Of a stretch of 64,000 nucleotides of DNA, positions 1 through 11,200 are shown piece after piece (within the stretch, counting starts at the first letter, position 1; every line of letters begins with the position of its first letter). Position numbers and translations under genes: made by a program. The notes under the pieces were generated by a model. The model was not told the DNA's origin, did no database searches, and saw nothing but the letters and a program-made list of their open reading frames with translations. Origin of the DNA: Tubulanus polymorphus (lineage: Eukaryota > Nemertea > Palaeonemertea > Tubulaniformes > Tubulanidae); contig NC_134026.1 of the NCBI RefSeq assembly GCF_964204645.1, positions 3,286,001-3,350,000 on the forward strand, given 5' to 3'.

Positions 1-662
1 GTCTTCCAACACACAGGTAGGGGTTGTATTAGTATGAAGTAATGTCGCGGAGCATCCATGCGTGGCTAAAATTTCATCCACTTCTGATCATATTCCAGTT
101 AAAATGCAAAAAGTCACAGACAAAATTGTTCTATTAAAGATAATTATACATTTTTTTTATTTACAGTAATCCATAGAAAATACATAGCAAAACTGTCCAG
201 ATAGATACAAATATACATCTCTGTAGAACAGCATGTTTCTACATTTTAATCTATTTACAATAACTATATAATAGGATAATGATAATTCACTTGCCATAGA
301 TGAGGTAACAAAAACTAATCAATCATATATATATAGGCATATATATGTATATATTACTTTAGTGTCAGTTCTTGACACCAGGTGGCAACATCTAACAGAA
401 CTTGCCTCTTTTAAACAACGCACAATCTCTTTATGCGCTTCGATGAAAAGAATAAAACCGATTAAATGCATTTTATAGTTTCCTAGACTATAAACAAATT
501 TCAAACAATTGGCTCCTTGAATAAATTAGAAGTTTTAAACCAGAACAAAATACAAAAGCTTTTCCGAAATCACAAGTCTAATCAATTCTATGGTTCGAGA
601 TATGAGAGCACAGAAAAGGGCGACCGACCGAGAATTGCACTGTTTGATATAATCTCTGGTGT
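1..662. other. 3' flank / 3'UTR of SLBP
   Basis: No coding potential was recognised in this AT-rich stretch. On the minus strand, downstream of the SLBP stop, an AATAAA hexamer occurs at 161-156 and could end the transcript. A short GACACCAGGTGGCAAC motif lies at 374-389; related motifs occur at 32064 and 46455. Confidence 0.45.
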
Positions 663-3374
663 CTATGGCGATTCATTCCCTAAATCAAGTGAATCATCGA
701 AGAACTTCTTCGACTGTTCTACATCTGGACTGCATATATCATTTACCTACAAAACAATAAGAACCAAAAAATAATTCATGACAAAAATGGCACGTAAAAC
801 ATAACAGTTTTGAATTTGGTGTAGAAATGTCTATGGCACTCTCCTGAAGTTTGCTGTAATGATGTCTCCCTCTGTATAGAAACAAGTAAACCTGTATCAA
901 TAGTGTTAAACGTACCATGCAACCTGAATCCTGACTTTGTGTATCACCAGCGCTACAGTCACCAGATGATGGACAATCTCTTTTCGAACTAGCTCCATTT
1001 TCTCCAAAAAGATCTTCAGTACGCCTGAATATATCATCGAACTCATTCATAAATCTATTAATTTTCGAAATAATTGCTGTCAGTTTGTTTCAGAAATAAC
1101 TTTTTCTCTTACAATTTTGGTTCCTTTTTTTCAGCGACTGATTCCCACATGTGTATTTTCTTTTTCCATGAACGCACAAGTCCATCCCATCCTCTTCGAC
1201 TATATTTTTGATATTTACATGGTGTCTTGGGCATGCACTTTTTGCGTTCATCCCTGAAAATTAAAAAGAAAACGCACTTGAAATATTTTCTATGATGCTG
1301 AGAAAACAACAAGCAAATAGTTCAAGTTTCAGTCAAGACTTTTTCAATATTTTTTCAGTTCACAAAATTTTCAATTTTTCTTATACCCAAAACTGTTGTA
1401 TCATCTAAAACAGAATATAAACTACAGATTTACACATACTTCTTCACTACTTCAACATATCTGTGGTAATCTTCGGTATTCTTTCCATAGTCGATCTGTT
1501 TTTGTCGTCTCGCGAGAACAGCTTCATCTCCTTCAATCTCCGTACAATCTGTATTCATTGATGTACTGAAAACAAAATTGAGTCCATAAATAAATCCAAG
1601 TCACCTTGATCAGAGTGGCCGATTTCTGCCCATTTACAAATCCTCTGAGTTTTCCCTGATTTTTTCAGGTTACACAAAAATTCCCTGGTGAATCAATGAA
1701 GGTTTGAAATGTCACAATTGATTCTTCAATAAATCATGTATCGATAATTTGACAAATTCCCAGAGTTTCCCTGTTTTTGTCTAGATTTTTCAGATTCCCT
1801 GAGTTTTCCAGGTCAGTGGCCACCCTGTTGATAAACAAACACTATAGTCATCAATGCCGGAAGCTTAGCGGTCAGAAATTAACACACCTGACTTCTGATT
1901 GGCCACTGCAAGCACTAGATTCAGAAAGACGTAATCTTCTCCTTGAGACAGTTTCCTTCAATTTCCTCTCACATTCCTCTACCTGCTCAGCCCAATTAGG
2001 TGACTTTACATTCTCTTCCTCAACAGTCGTCGAGTCACTCATTTCAACAGACTTTGTGTCGTCACTGCTAAAAAGAAAAGCATCCACATGATAATCATAG
2101 AACATCGACTTCTATTTCTCAGCAATCTTTATTTACCTTTTGACATTTAATGGAGGAAATTCTTTCTCCGTAAATTGAATGTCTTCCTCTTTGTTCTTCT
2201 GACTCGTTTGATTATTATTTCGCTTGGCACTAAATCGTCTGTTAGGATTTCTGCGTCTACATCTGCAATAAAGGAGTTTTGTTAGGCATCTCTTGACGAT
2301 GGTGACATGTTTTAAAATGTTCATGTTGCAATAAATGTCAATCTCTCCCATGATTACTAAAATCATTTATGATTTCAATGAGTTTTTTTTTTCTATTTTC
2401 AATATCCACGTGAACTTGATCTCACAGAACACAGCTCCACTGTGAGTTAGAGTGAATTCTTAAGTTAAATGAACGTAGTTAAACCTACTCAGGTCTGAGG
2501 GGTTGTCTATCAGGCCAGGGACCCAATTACTCATGGGTGGTTAATATCAACTGTCCAATTCAAAGGATACCGGTACCAAATCCTTTTAAGTCTCTTATGC
2601 CTAAACCATAACCTAGTGGCAGGCTATAAACTTTCACCATTTCAAACGGATCACTCAAAATGTCGTGAACAGGAACCAGGATATTGTTTGGATAGAATAT
2701 AAACTTACTGCTGTTCTCTGCGAACTCGCCTTTCTTCTTGCGATGGATTCATATTTTCTTCCCTCAGCGGACTTCTAAACGGACCTACTTCGTCATTGCA
2801 ATTGTACTTTTCTGAATGCCTTTAAAAATTATAAAAGCCAAGATAATTAACATACTGGTACAGACAAAATATCAAAAAGCAGAATTACCATACTACTGCC
2901 ACTAGGTTGCTTTGTAGTCTCCTTCATATTTGCATACAACAGCTAGTTAGTAACCATTGGGAGTTTTACATCACATAGGGCTTTTGGTTTGTGAAAATAT
3001 CCAAATGTGAAAGTCAACCGGTCCAGTTTGTTCGTATAATAAATGTCTATGACTTGACTAAATTGTCACCTGACAGGATCGTAGTTTAACAAGCTTGACT
3101 AACCCTGTGCAGCCTTAATAGGCCTTCCTGTATTCCTCAGTTTAAGCCAAATAACACTAACTAAATCGATATCATAACATACAAGACAGCCACGCGTTAT
3201 TTAAGTCAGCAATAAATTAATTTAATTTTTTTAGACATGAACACAAAGCAGGGTAGAGAAAGAAAAAGTTACTAACCTCGCCGGAGGAGAAGCGAGCAGA
3301 TCATCATCCGACCTTTGTGATTTGTTTTTGAATGACCGGCCACCGAAAGACCTTGTTTCGTGATCGCCAATCAT
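663..3374 (-). CDS. SLBP: Histone RNA hairpin-binding protein (SLBP), 8 coding exons, 334 aa
   Basis: Binds the stem-loop at the 3' end of replication-dependent histone mRNAs and directs their processing and translation. Exons, in transcript order: 3374-3277, 2819-2709, 2262-2137, 2067-1888, 1565-1440, 1253-1113, 1054-916, 746-663; all junctions are GT/AG and the phases match. The RNA-binding domain (about residues 184-258) is spread over exons 5 and 6. It contains ARRQKQIDYGKNT, then PKTPCKYQKYSRRGWD and a final MWE, the family hallmarks. The usual TPNK loop reads TPCK here, with the phosphorylatable Thr kept. The N-terminal half is charged and low-complexity. Exon 6 could also end at a stop at 1111-1109 if its donor (TT|GTAAGA) were not used, giving a shorter C-terminus. 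The first six introns are all phase 2. The gene is head to head with CDC25, and an E2F-like site lies about 60 bp upstream of the ATG. Confidence 0.95.
1611..1827. repeat. MITE-like element, family with TGGCCACCCTG ends, copy 1
   Basis: A 217-bp element inside SLBP intron 4. It starts CAGAGTGGCC and ends GGCCACCCTG, an imperfect terminal inverted repeat. The interior is made of repeated phrases such as TTCCCTGA, TTTTTCAG and AAATTCCC. The same phrases recur at 21254-21440 and, in the opposite orientation, at 29338-29610, so this is a dispersed non-autonomous repeat and not gene sequence. Confidence 0.7.
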
Positions 3375-5283
3375 TGTTCGATACAAATTAGGGGTTTAAT
3401 CGTTGATTAATCAGTCTAAGAGCTAAAACAAGTTTTCCCGCGGCGCCGCGACTTTCTTCAGTACGCGCATGCGTACAGTGTTTTAGCGCCGAGTACAAAC
3501 CAGGGAATAAACTAATTAAGAAGTGGTCAATTATTATAACTATACATTGTGAATCGTTTTTGATTGTGTTTCGCACCGGTGACCAAAATTTTATTAGTAA
3601 TTTTGTGACCTATTGTTTTTGACAGAAACTGTCAAATGTGAGTCTGAGAGAGAGCGGAGTCTGGAGGATTCCATTGTCTTGTCACAGCTGAGCGATCAGC
3701 TGTTTACATCACATCTAGGTCGCAGAGGCGAACAATGGGGTGAATTTAGATTAAAGCGAAAAATTATTTTTTCCTTTAAACTATAGGGGTCTTTTGCCAA
3801 TTTTGATATTTGATTCTCCATTTAGTTGAAATATTTAAATGAAAAAAATTGTTTATATTTTCAACTGTCTGTAGGCCTCCTACACCCTATTCGAGTTTTT
3901 AATTTTCTATCAAATCAGCTTTATTACACCGTTCTAATGTCTGTGTAGATGATTAATGGCATTTTGGTCAGAGGCAAGATTTCTAAAGACCCTTGAATCC
4001 TTGATAATTTTGGAATTAGGGATGAAAAAAATTCAAAAAAATTCAAAAGAAATCACACACCCTCCAAAAAACAGAAATAAAAAAACTAGGGTGGACATGT
4101 AAAATCACAATTGTTAATATCAATGTTGTCAAAATGGATAGGATTTTAATATCTCATATCTAATATTAATTTTTTTGTCCCGTGTACGGACGGCGTAAGG
4201 AGCCTCAAAGAGATCAGTGTTGCGCATGCTCACTAGTGATTGGCAGGAAATTTGTGATTTTTCAAACAGAGCGGCTCTGACTGCATGAATGAGGCTGGAA
4301 ATACACGAATTGTCCGACGATTTTACTACGCCCTGTTTGTTCATGGGTGTCAAATGAACGACGGTGATCAAGATATCGAGTAGCCGTCGTATACCGGGTT
4401 ATAGCGAGCATATAGATAGAGTTTATAGCGGCGTAAACCCGACCAACAACATCGAAAACCAACCAAGACCAAGCTGTTCTCATACTTCCGGGTTCGTTGT
4501 TATTTTTATTTGTAAAAAATTTGCCGAGCATCAAAATAGTTCCTGATGATTATAATCTATATTTTCTTTCGGTCTGAAAAATACTGACGTAGTGCGCTTA
4601 ATGTTCATCATATATATTGAGAAGTTATGGGTTTTTTAAGTCAAAGCCATAGCCAGGCTAGATTTTATTCTTCATCAACGACAACATCACCATCAGCCTT
4701 GTTACAATGTTAGCATTGCTGCTGATACTGAGCAGCCTGCAGTAGATGTTGTGACAGTCCTGTTCTTATCATTGTCAAAACAGGCTGTGGTCTGCAAATC
4801 AGATACAACAGTGCAGATACGTGTTGGAACTGACCTAGTTTTTCTAAGGCTAAATAAATCCAGCATCCACTGTTTCTACACATAGGCTATTTGCTTACCT
4901 GTACCATTCTAAGTGTAGGATTATCAGTTTATGAATGGTTTAGGCTGAATGATTCAAGAGGATTCAAATGATGCACCTTAATCTCTATTTCTGCAATAAT
5001 TACATTATTATCTTACTTATCTGTTTATTGCAGCGCTTCATCAACTCGCAGGATTAGTTCCAGTTCAGAAGCAAGTGCACTGTCAACTAGTTGTATCAAT
5101 GAAAATTCTACTCCGAATTGTCAACTGAAACTACTGTTGCGGAAAAGGGCATAATCACCTACAGCCACGGTTCATTAGTAACAGTTTCATATACGGAGTG
5201 ATATTTGTCTTGTTGGAATGCGCCAGAGATACTTAGTGTTTTTAAATTCATAATTTTATCGCGTGTGAATTTCGAGAAAAAGA
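3375..5283. promoter_or_regulatory. Shared head-to-head intergenic region SLBP / CDC25
   Basis: The start codons of SLBP (minus) and CDC25 (plus) are 1.9 kb apart. A CpG-rich core lies at about 3425-3490, and a second moderately CpG-containing stretch at 4170-4600. TTTGACAG and CTGTCAAA form a perfect inverted repeat at about 3618-3636. A splice acceptor-like site (TTTATTGCAG) ends at 5033, so the CDC25 5'UTR may begin with an upstream non-coding exon. A 75-codon open frame without ATG (4661-4885, +) was not recognised. Confidence 0.5.
3433..3441. promoter_or_regulatory. E2F-like site TTTTCCCGC
   Basis: Matches the E2F/DP consensus TTTSSCGC exactly. It lies about 60 bp upstream of the SLBP ATG, in the most CpG-rich part of the promoter. 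SLBP is S-phase regulated in animals, so the site makes sense there, but an 8-base match alone is weak evidence. Confidence 0.4.
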
Positions 5284-8200
5284 ATGGCAGATTTTACAGA
5301 TTGTAAGAAACATAAGATTTCATCTCAAATGTTGTCTGCATTCGGTCGCAGTAACAGTACCGGTATGATGTCACCAGCATCTTCTGTCGGTTCGTCGCCC
5401 GGAACCGTATTTTCCCCGATGACAAATTTGGCGATGACGCTCGGTCAGCTCAACACCAGCTCAGAGTCAGAGAGGTTAGTAGCCTGGATCCAGTTCCACA
5501 GATCTGGGCATCTGTTTCACGCCTAATTCTTAAATCGATATAATATCTGATAAAATTCTTATATTTATTCAGCTTATCCTAAATCGATTTATGAGTTAGG
5601 CCCTAACCCTCTTAGTGAACAAGTATGAGTTAAGATTAGGGTCCAGAATGAAAGTAGAACATTGAAAATGATAACTCCCATTATTATTATTAGAAGCTAC
5701 TGAGAGCAAAATACTTGTTTCCATTCCTGAGGAAAGTTTAGGCATGAAAGACGGTTGTATCAATGAAATTGAAATAGCTTAAAAAAAAAGGTAAAATTTG
5801 AAGGTTATTTTTGTGGCCATATATCTGCATATTTAAATTTGCGCAATTAACAATAGAATTTAGTAGGCCTTTTAAAAGCCTGTGAACTTGATTTTATCTA
5901 ATCTATTAATCATTATCATTAATATATCAAACTATAGGCCCCAGGGGTTGAGATTGTGTCTACCACCCTACCGCCTTGAGGAGTGAGATTTTTTATTACT
6001 GAACCAACAAACCTACCATAAACAACCATTATTCGAATACAATAGTTAAGATACTTGTTAATTAGTCATCAAACTCATTGAATAAATAAATACTGGCCAT
6101 GTGCTCCAAAGAATGCTCCACTATAAACTTGATAGTTTGGATCACTGATCAACAATCTACTCGTTAATTGCCTGATTGATTGATTAATTAATAACAAGAC
6201 TCATTTAAGTATGATACAGTACTGGTGATCAGTCGAAGTCGAATTCATTCAGAGCTTTGCAGCGGATTAGTTCGGTCATGAAGAAAACCAGTACTGAATT
6301 ATAATCTTAAGCCGATGCCCGATCAGCTAGATTGTTGTCGGATTACGCGGATGTCAGTTTTTGACAAGTACTGACGCAGTTGATATATATATTTATGATA
6401 ATTACGATTATGTTGAACTATCATTAGTCGAAGCTGTTTCGAGATAGCTAACATCTTGCTACGCACGCGCGCAGAAATATTCAGGAATAATAATTATTTT
6501 GTTCATAATGCCCGTTCCTCTTAGTCTGGAATTCAATAATATGGTTAATATGTTCGAGTTTTGTAGGTATGTAATGAAAAATAGATATGATACATAGTCT
6601 GTATTTGGGTTGTAAACTAATCTGATATTCGACAAATAATATGTGGTATTCTCTTTCAGTCTGATCGATACTCCGAAAAGGAAGCTGTCGATGAGTTTGG
6701 GATCTCCTACTCCCTCTAGTAGTTGCAGGCCTAGACTGTCGTGGAGCGATGGAAAGAAAATGCCATCGCTTGATGAAGTTGGTAAGTTTCGATGGAATAG
6801 TATTCAATTTTGACTTTAAAAAGCCTGATTAAAATTAACGAATTTCTGAATTCTGTTACATTTCTTCGTCGTTTGAATTAAATTTATCATTTTCGATTCT
6901 ATTATCAGATGGATCGCCTTTTATTCTAAAATTCCCGAGGTCTACGGAGAAAAAGTAAGTGTATCGATGAAAATCAAACCTATTCTATGAAATACGGTCT
7001 TTTGTGAGATGAATTCCGCTAGAGAGGTTTTTAGAAATGAAGTGCACTATAAGGGATATAGTATAGTAATAGAATTGAAACGCCGCGTGAGCCGAGCCTA
7101 TGGGATTTCATTCTGAACAGGTTTAGTTGAATAAAAGTTTGAAAAATTCTAAAACGCTTGATCGCGGCGCATTCGCATAATGCGCCACTCGATTCGAAAT
7201 CAAGAACACGTGGGCCGTATTTGTAAGTATAGCGCGTTCAAACGTCCCGCGGTTTTACTGCGAACGAACGAACGTCGTCATTTCCATAACAAAGTTCATC
7301 GTAACCTTAGAAACACTAGCCGTGCCCCGGCAGATGCACACGTCAGTATCGCGATGAAAACAATGGTCGTGAGTTGAGCGGCGTGCCCGCGCTAACAATG
7401 GTCATCAGAAGTTCACTGATGGCATTCAAACATGGCACATTACGGCATAGTCGCGCGGTTTTGTCTTCGGGCTCGGGGAATTCGTAAATAGGATGGCAGC
7501 TGCGCTCGTGTACGAGATCAGGTCACTGGGTTTTTACGATCGGAGGCACGTCGTTGCGTTCAGCGTCGGCAGATGTTTCAAACGGGCATTAATTTGACAT
7601 TGACTCGACGAAATTCCTATCGATCATTCTTTTACTTCTGTTCGAATTCAAGCGAATTTGAATTCCTCGTAATTGGCATTTAACGATCGTGTCGTATAAG
7701 AATATGGAAAAATTGATATCTCAGAAATTGATATCTCGGATTGATATCACCCGGGCTTTTTAGAAATAGAGGAAATGGCTGTTAGATATATGGAAATTGG
7801 AAAGAATACTTTGGCTCATGCATCGTAGACATTGAATGCACGTATTCAAATTTAGATTGTAAATGGAAATGATTCTCATTATTTGATTAATGATCTACAA
7901 ATGGCTACATTTAATCTTTCTTCTCTTTGATAAATGTCTCAGATCTCAATATAAGCCCTTATTATTATATTAAAGAAGTCGTTAAGATAAAAGATTTGCA
8001 TTTATCTTCAAACTGAGTAGAATACAAAGCTTAATCAATGATGAAATACTTATTTAATAGTTATTGACTGAGTCATGTTGACTTAAGTTATTAAACTACC
8101 AGGTCTAAATGGCCCGGTACTTTAAAACTCTCATCCTAGAGTTTGTTGAAACTCTCAATATTTGGTGATTGATGGCATTCTGTTTGGGTCAAGAGGATTC

Positions 8201-11200
8201 CAAATGTTAGTTCCCTCAGAAATATTCTTTGATCTCGAGTATGGAGAGGATTTGGTGTAAATCACTATAAAATTGTTACATGAAAAGATTGATGCTTGAA
8301 GAGTGAGACTCAGAGGTGAAAATAGCTCGAAATTGGTGAAAATTGGCTGAATATTTGAGTTGGATTGTTTTACCTAGCATGGGATATACACACTTGTGGT
8401 CGAGCTAGGCCTGTGATCAGGAAAAAGGTGATGAATACAAACACCGGTTTTTGCCAGTGTGATATTTAGTGATTCAGTATTCATCTCGTACATCTGCTCT
8501 GTGATGTAATTCTAAATGCCTATGGGTGCCCTTAGTTTAGCTATGAATAGTGAGCTTCCTGACTGAGGGCAGCTGGTTGATTCTAGAACCAGCCTATAGC
8601 TCGGGCGATATTATAATAGAAATCTGGCATAATAACAACACTTTGGGGTTGATGAATTAGGATCAAATGGAAATGAATTGGATTTTTCAAAAAATGCTAG
8701 ATCACCACCGTGGCCACTTTGGGTGATGATCAAATCAGTGGGAAGTTTTTTCAAAATATTTTATTCTCTGTCTAGTAAAACATTTGGCAGGCCCTATTCC
8801 AATTCCATGACACCATTAGTCTCCGGTAAATTCAGACAAATTTGAATCTGACTAAATTTGAGAAATAAGAATAGATTTTTACAATAAAGGAATCCATGAA
8901 CATTATACAGAATTAAGAATAAAATTTCGATCGGAGAATATTTACAGAATTTATGATTTTTTCCCTCTCGATATTGACTAGAAATGTGCACTTTGTGGCG
9001 AGGGTCGAAATGACAGATTGCGAAGTTATTTGGGCGATCGCAGCTTGCACGCACATGCATGTATTATTATTGTTCAAGAGAGTTATTACTAGTGCCACCA
9101 AATACAAATACGAGCCCAATTCTTTGTTTATTTCGTTTAAAGGATGGCCCGATGGGGAGCAGTTTTTTTTTGAAGCACGCACATTTTTCGTACGCGTTTA
9201 GTATTCGTCATACGACGCGCGTATTCACGACGAGTCAAAAAGGTCGACTACTTGAATTCGATTCATAGAATATGTTTCATTTACGTCGAGGCATAACTCA
9301 TCGAAATTTCTCATTGTGGGTTTGAAATATTTTTAAATCTCATCCCGACGGAATAAAAACCTGCCTGAATTCACGGAGCATTTGAGCATGTCCTCTATAG
9401 CTAATTCTTTTCTCAAGACCAGAGTTGCAAATATTTACAAAATGATTAGATAAATTTTATTAGTTTATCATCTACGTAAACAAGGACAATCTGATGAGTG
9501 TCATAGAGAATGATAAATTCATGGCTCTATCTATGTATATATGTTTATACTCAATTTTCTGTTAGATTTTGCCTGTTGAATTATTGATGTCTAACTGTCT
9601 AGCGAACCAACCGTGAATGTCTCCGGTCTGTAATTATGAAGCAGATGGCTCGCTAATGTGCCTTATGCCTTCTTGGTTTTAATTGTTCATACAATAATTA
9701 GTGAGTAATTGTTCTCTGTTGAATGCTGTGAAATTGATCTGTTCTCGATGATGGTGAATTTAGCCAGGGTGTCTACCGTGCCACAGGGAGCTAGTCTTTT
9801 ATAGTATTCTTTGCAATAATTGATTCTTTCAACGCGACAAGAATGATACCTCCTCACTTGGCCATCTTTTTGACCCCGGTGACCAGCCATTGACCTGGTT
9901 GGCCTTGATCGTCGCACAATTGAACTTTCTCATCTAAATGAGTCTCTTCCCCCTTGTGGATCGAACCTAGCCAGGACCTATCTCATTAACGGGTCATACT
10001 CAGTTTGGTATAAGAACGACTCCAGGGTATATTTGACTGTTGAATTCGAAAACCCATATCCTGAAATTGAGATTAAAATAGTAATTTCGAGCGTGCATCA
10101 GACAGAAAAATAAGGACCCAGGGTAATCCCCTCCTTTCATAATTTATGAGCATCTATTTGTATAGAACTTAAAATTTATAGTTTGGCAAAGTTATCCTAC
10201 TCAGATAATATTTCATATCCTAATTTTTCTAGCTAAGAATATTTTGTGAAAGAACTAGGATGGTTGCGTTTTTAAAATCATTCACAAAGAATGAAATTTT
10301 TCGTTCGATGTAAATAATGATTTTATATCCATACATTCGGATATAATATACCTGTCGATTTGAAAAAGGCGTTGAAAATTTGGGATAGTACACGTTTATA
10401 CAAACATGCCTACTGAGTATTGAGGGCTCAGAAGTAGACACTGATGAATTGAATGCAATAAAGCCACTCTAGAATTCACAGTTAATTGTGCCGGGATAGA
10501 GGTTCAAATATGGACAAGTACGCCTAGTAACAACACTGACTGAGTGTTCTATGATACGCGCCCGTAGAAAGAGTTCGATTAGAAACCACACAGAAAACTG
10601 GTTCTTTCCGAGCCATTATATCAATTTTCGATAATATTATGGTAATAAAACTGTTGTGCCGTGTTCATGAATATATTCAAATCACGCAGCGTAGTGAAGG
10701 AAGGCATCAAAGCGATTTCTTTGTCCGAAAAGCGCTCACATCTCTTGCATACTTGTTTTTATACATCGCAATTTTTAACTTATGATTTTCTGCCTTAATT
10801 CGTAGAGCACTGTCATAGACTGCTGTTAGTCGATGCATTTTTCGAATTTTCGATACGTTTTCAAATGATGCAACTGACTGACAGAGACCTCATGTGGAGT
10901 AATGTGTCGGTAATCAGAGCATGAATTCTCTCAATGTCAACTTCCTCTCTGAGAGTCGCCAAATACTCATGCGCCCTGGGCTTAGATTCGAAATGTGTGT
11001 TGAGCAATAATAATATCATCCAGGCAAAAGGTAGCAAAGATTGTCTGAGATTTTATGTCCATATAAGGCTTTTCACTATAGACAATGCAATGTGTTTGAT
11101 TAGCTATCAGCTAATAATAAGCTTCAGGCAGTTTTGGGGGACGAATTTGGCATAGACTTAACTTGTCAAAAGAGAGATACAATAAATCCCTATACTAAAA

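Noticed and set aside
1777-2091. 104-codon plus-strand frame
   Set aside because: Antisense to SLBP exon 4 and to the repeat at 1611-1827; no family resemblance.
663-3374. Histone 3' stem-loop or histone genes next to SLBP
   Set aside because: I looked for the GGYYCTTTTCAGRGCC hairpin and for histone coding sequence near SLBP and saw neither.
4262-4546. Overlapping short frames on both strands in the SLBP/CDC25 spacer
   Set aside because: Opposing frames of similar length in CpG-containing promoter DNA, with no splice partners and no recognisable product.
8794-9268. Several overlapping frames in CDC25 intron 3
   Set aside because: Mutually exclusive frames on both strands; none has family features. 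Only the CpG enrichment is worth noting.
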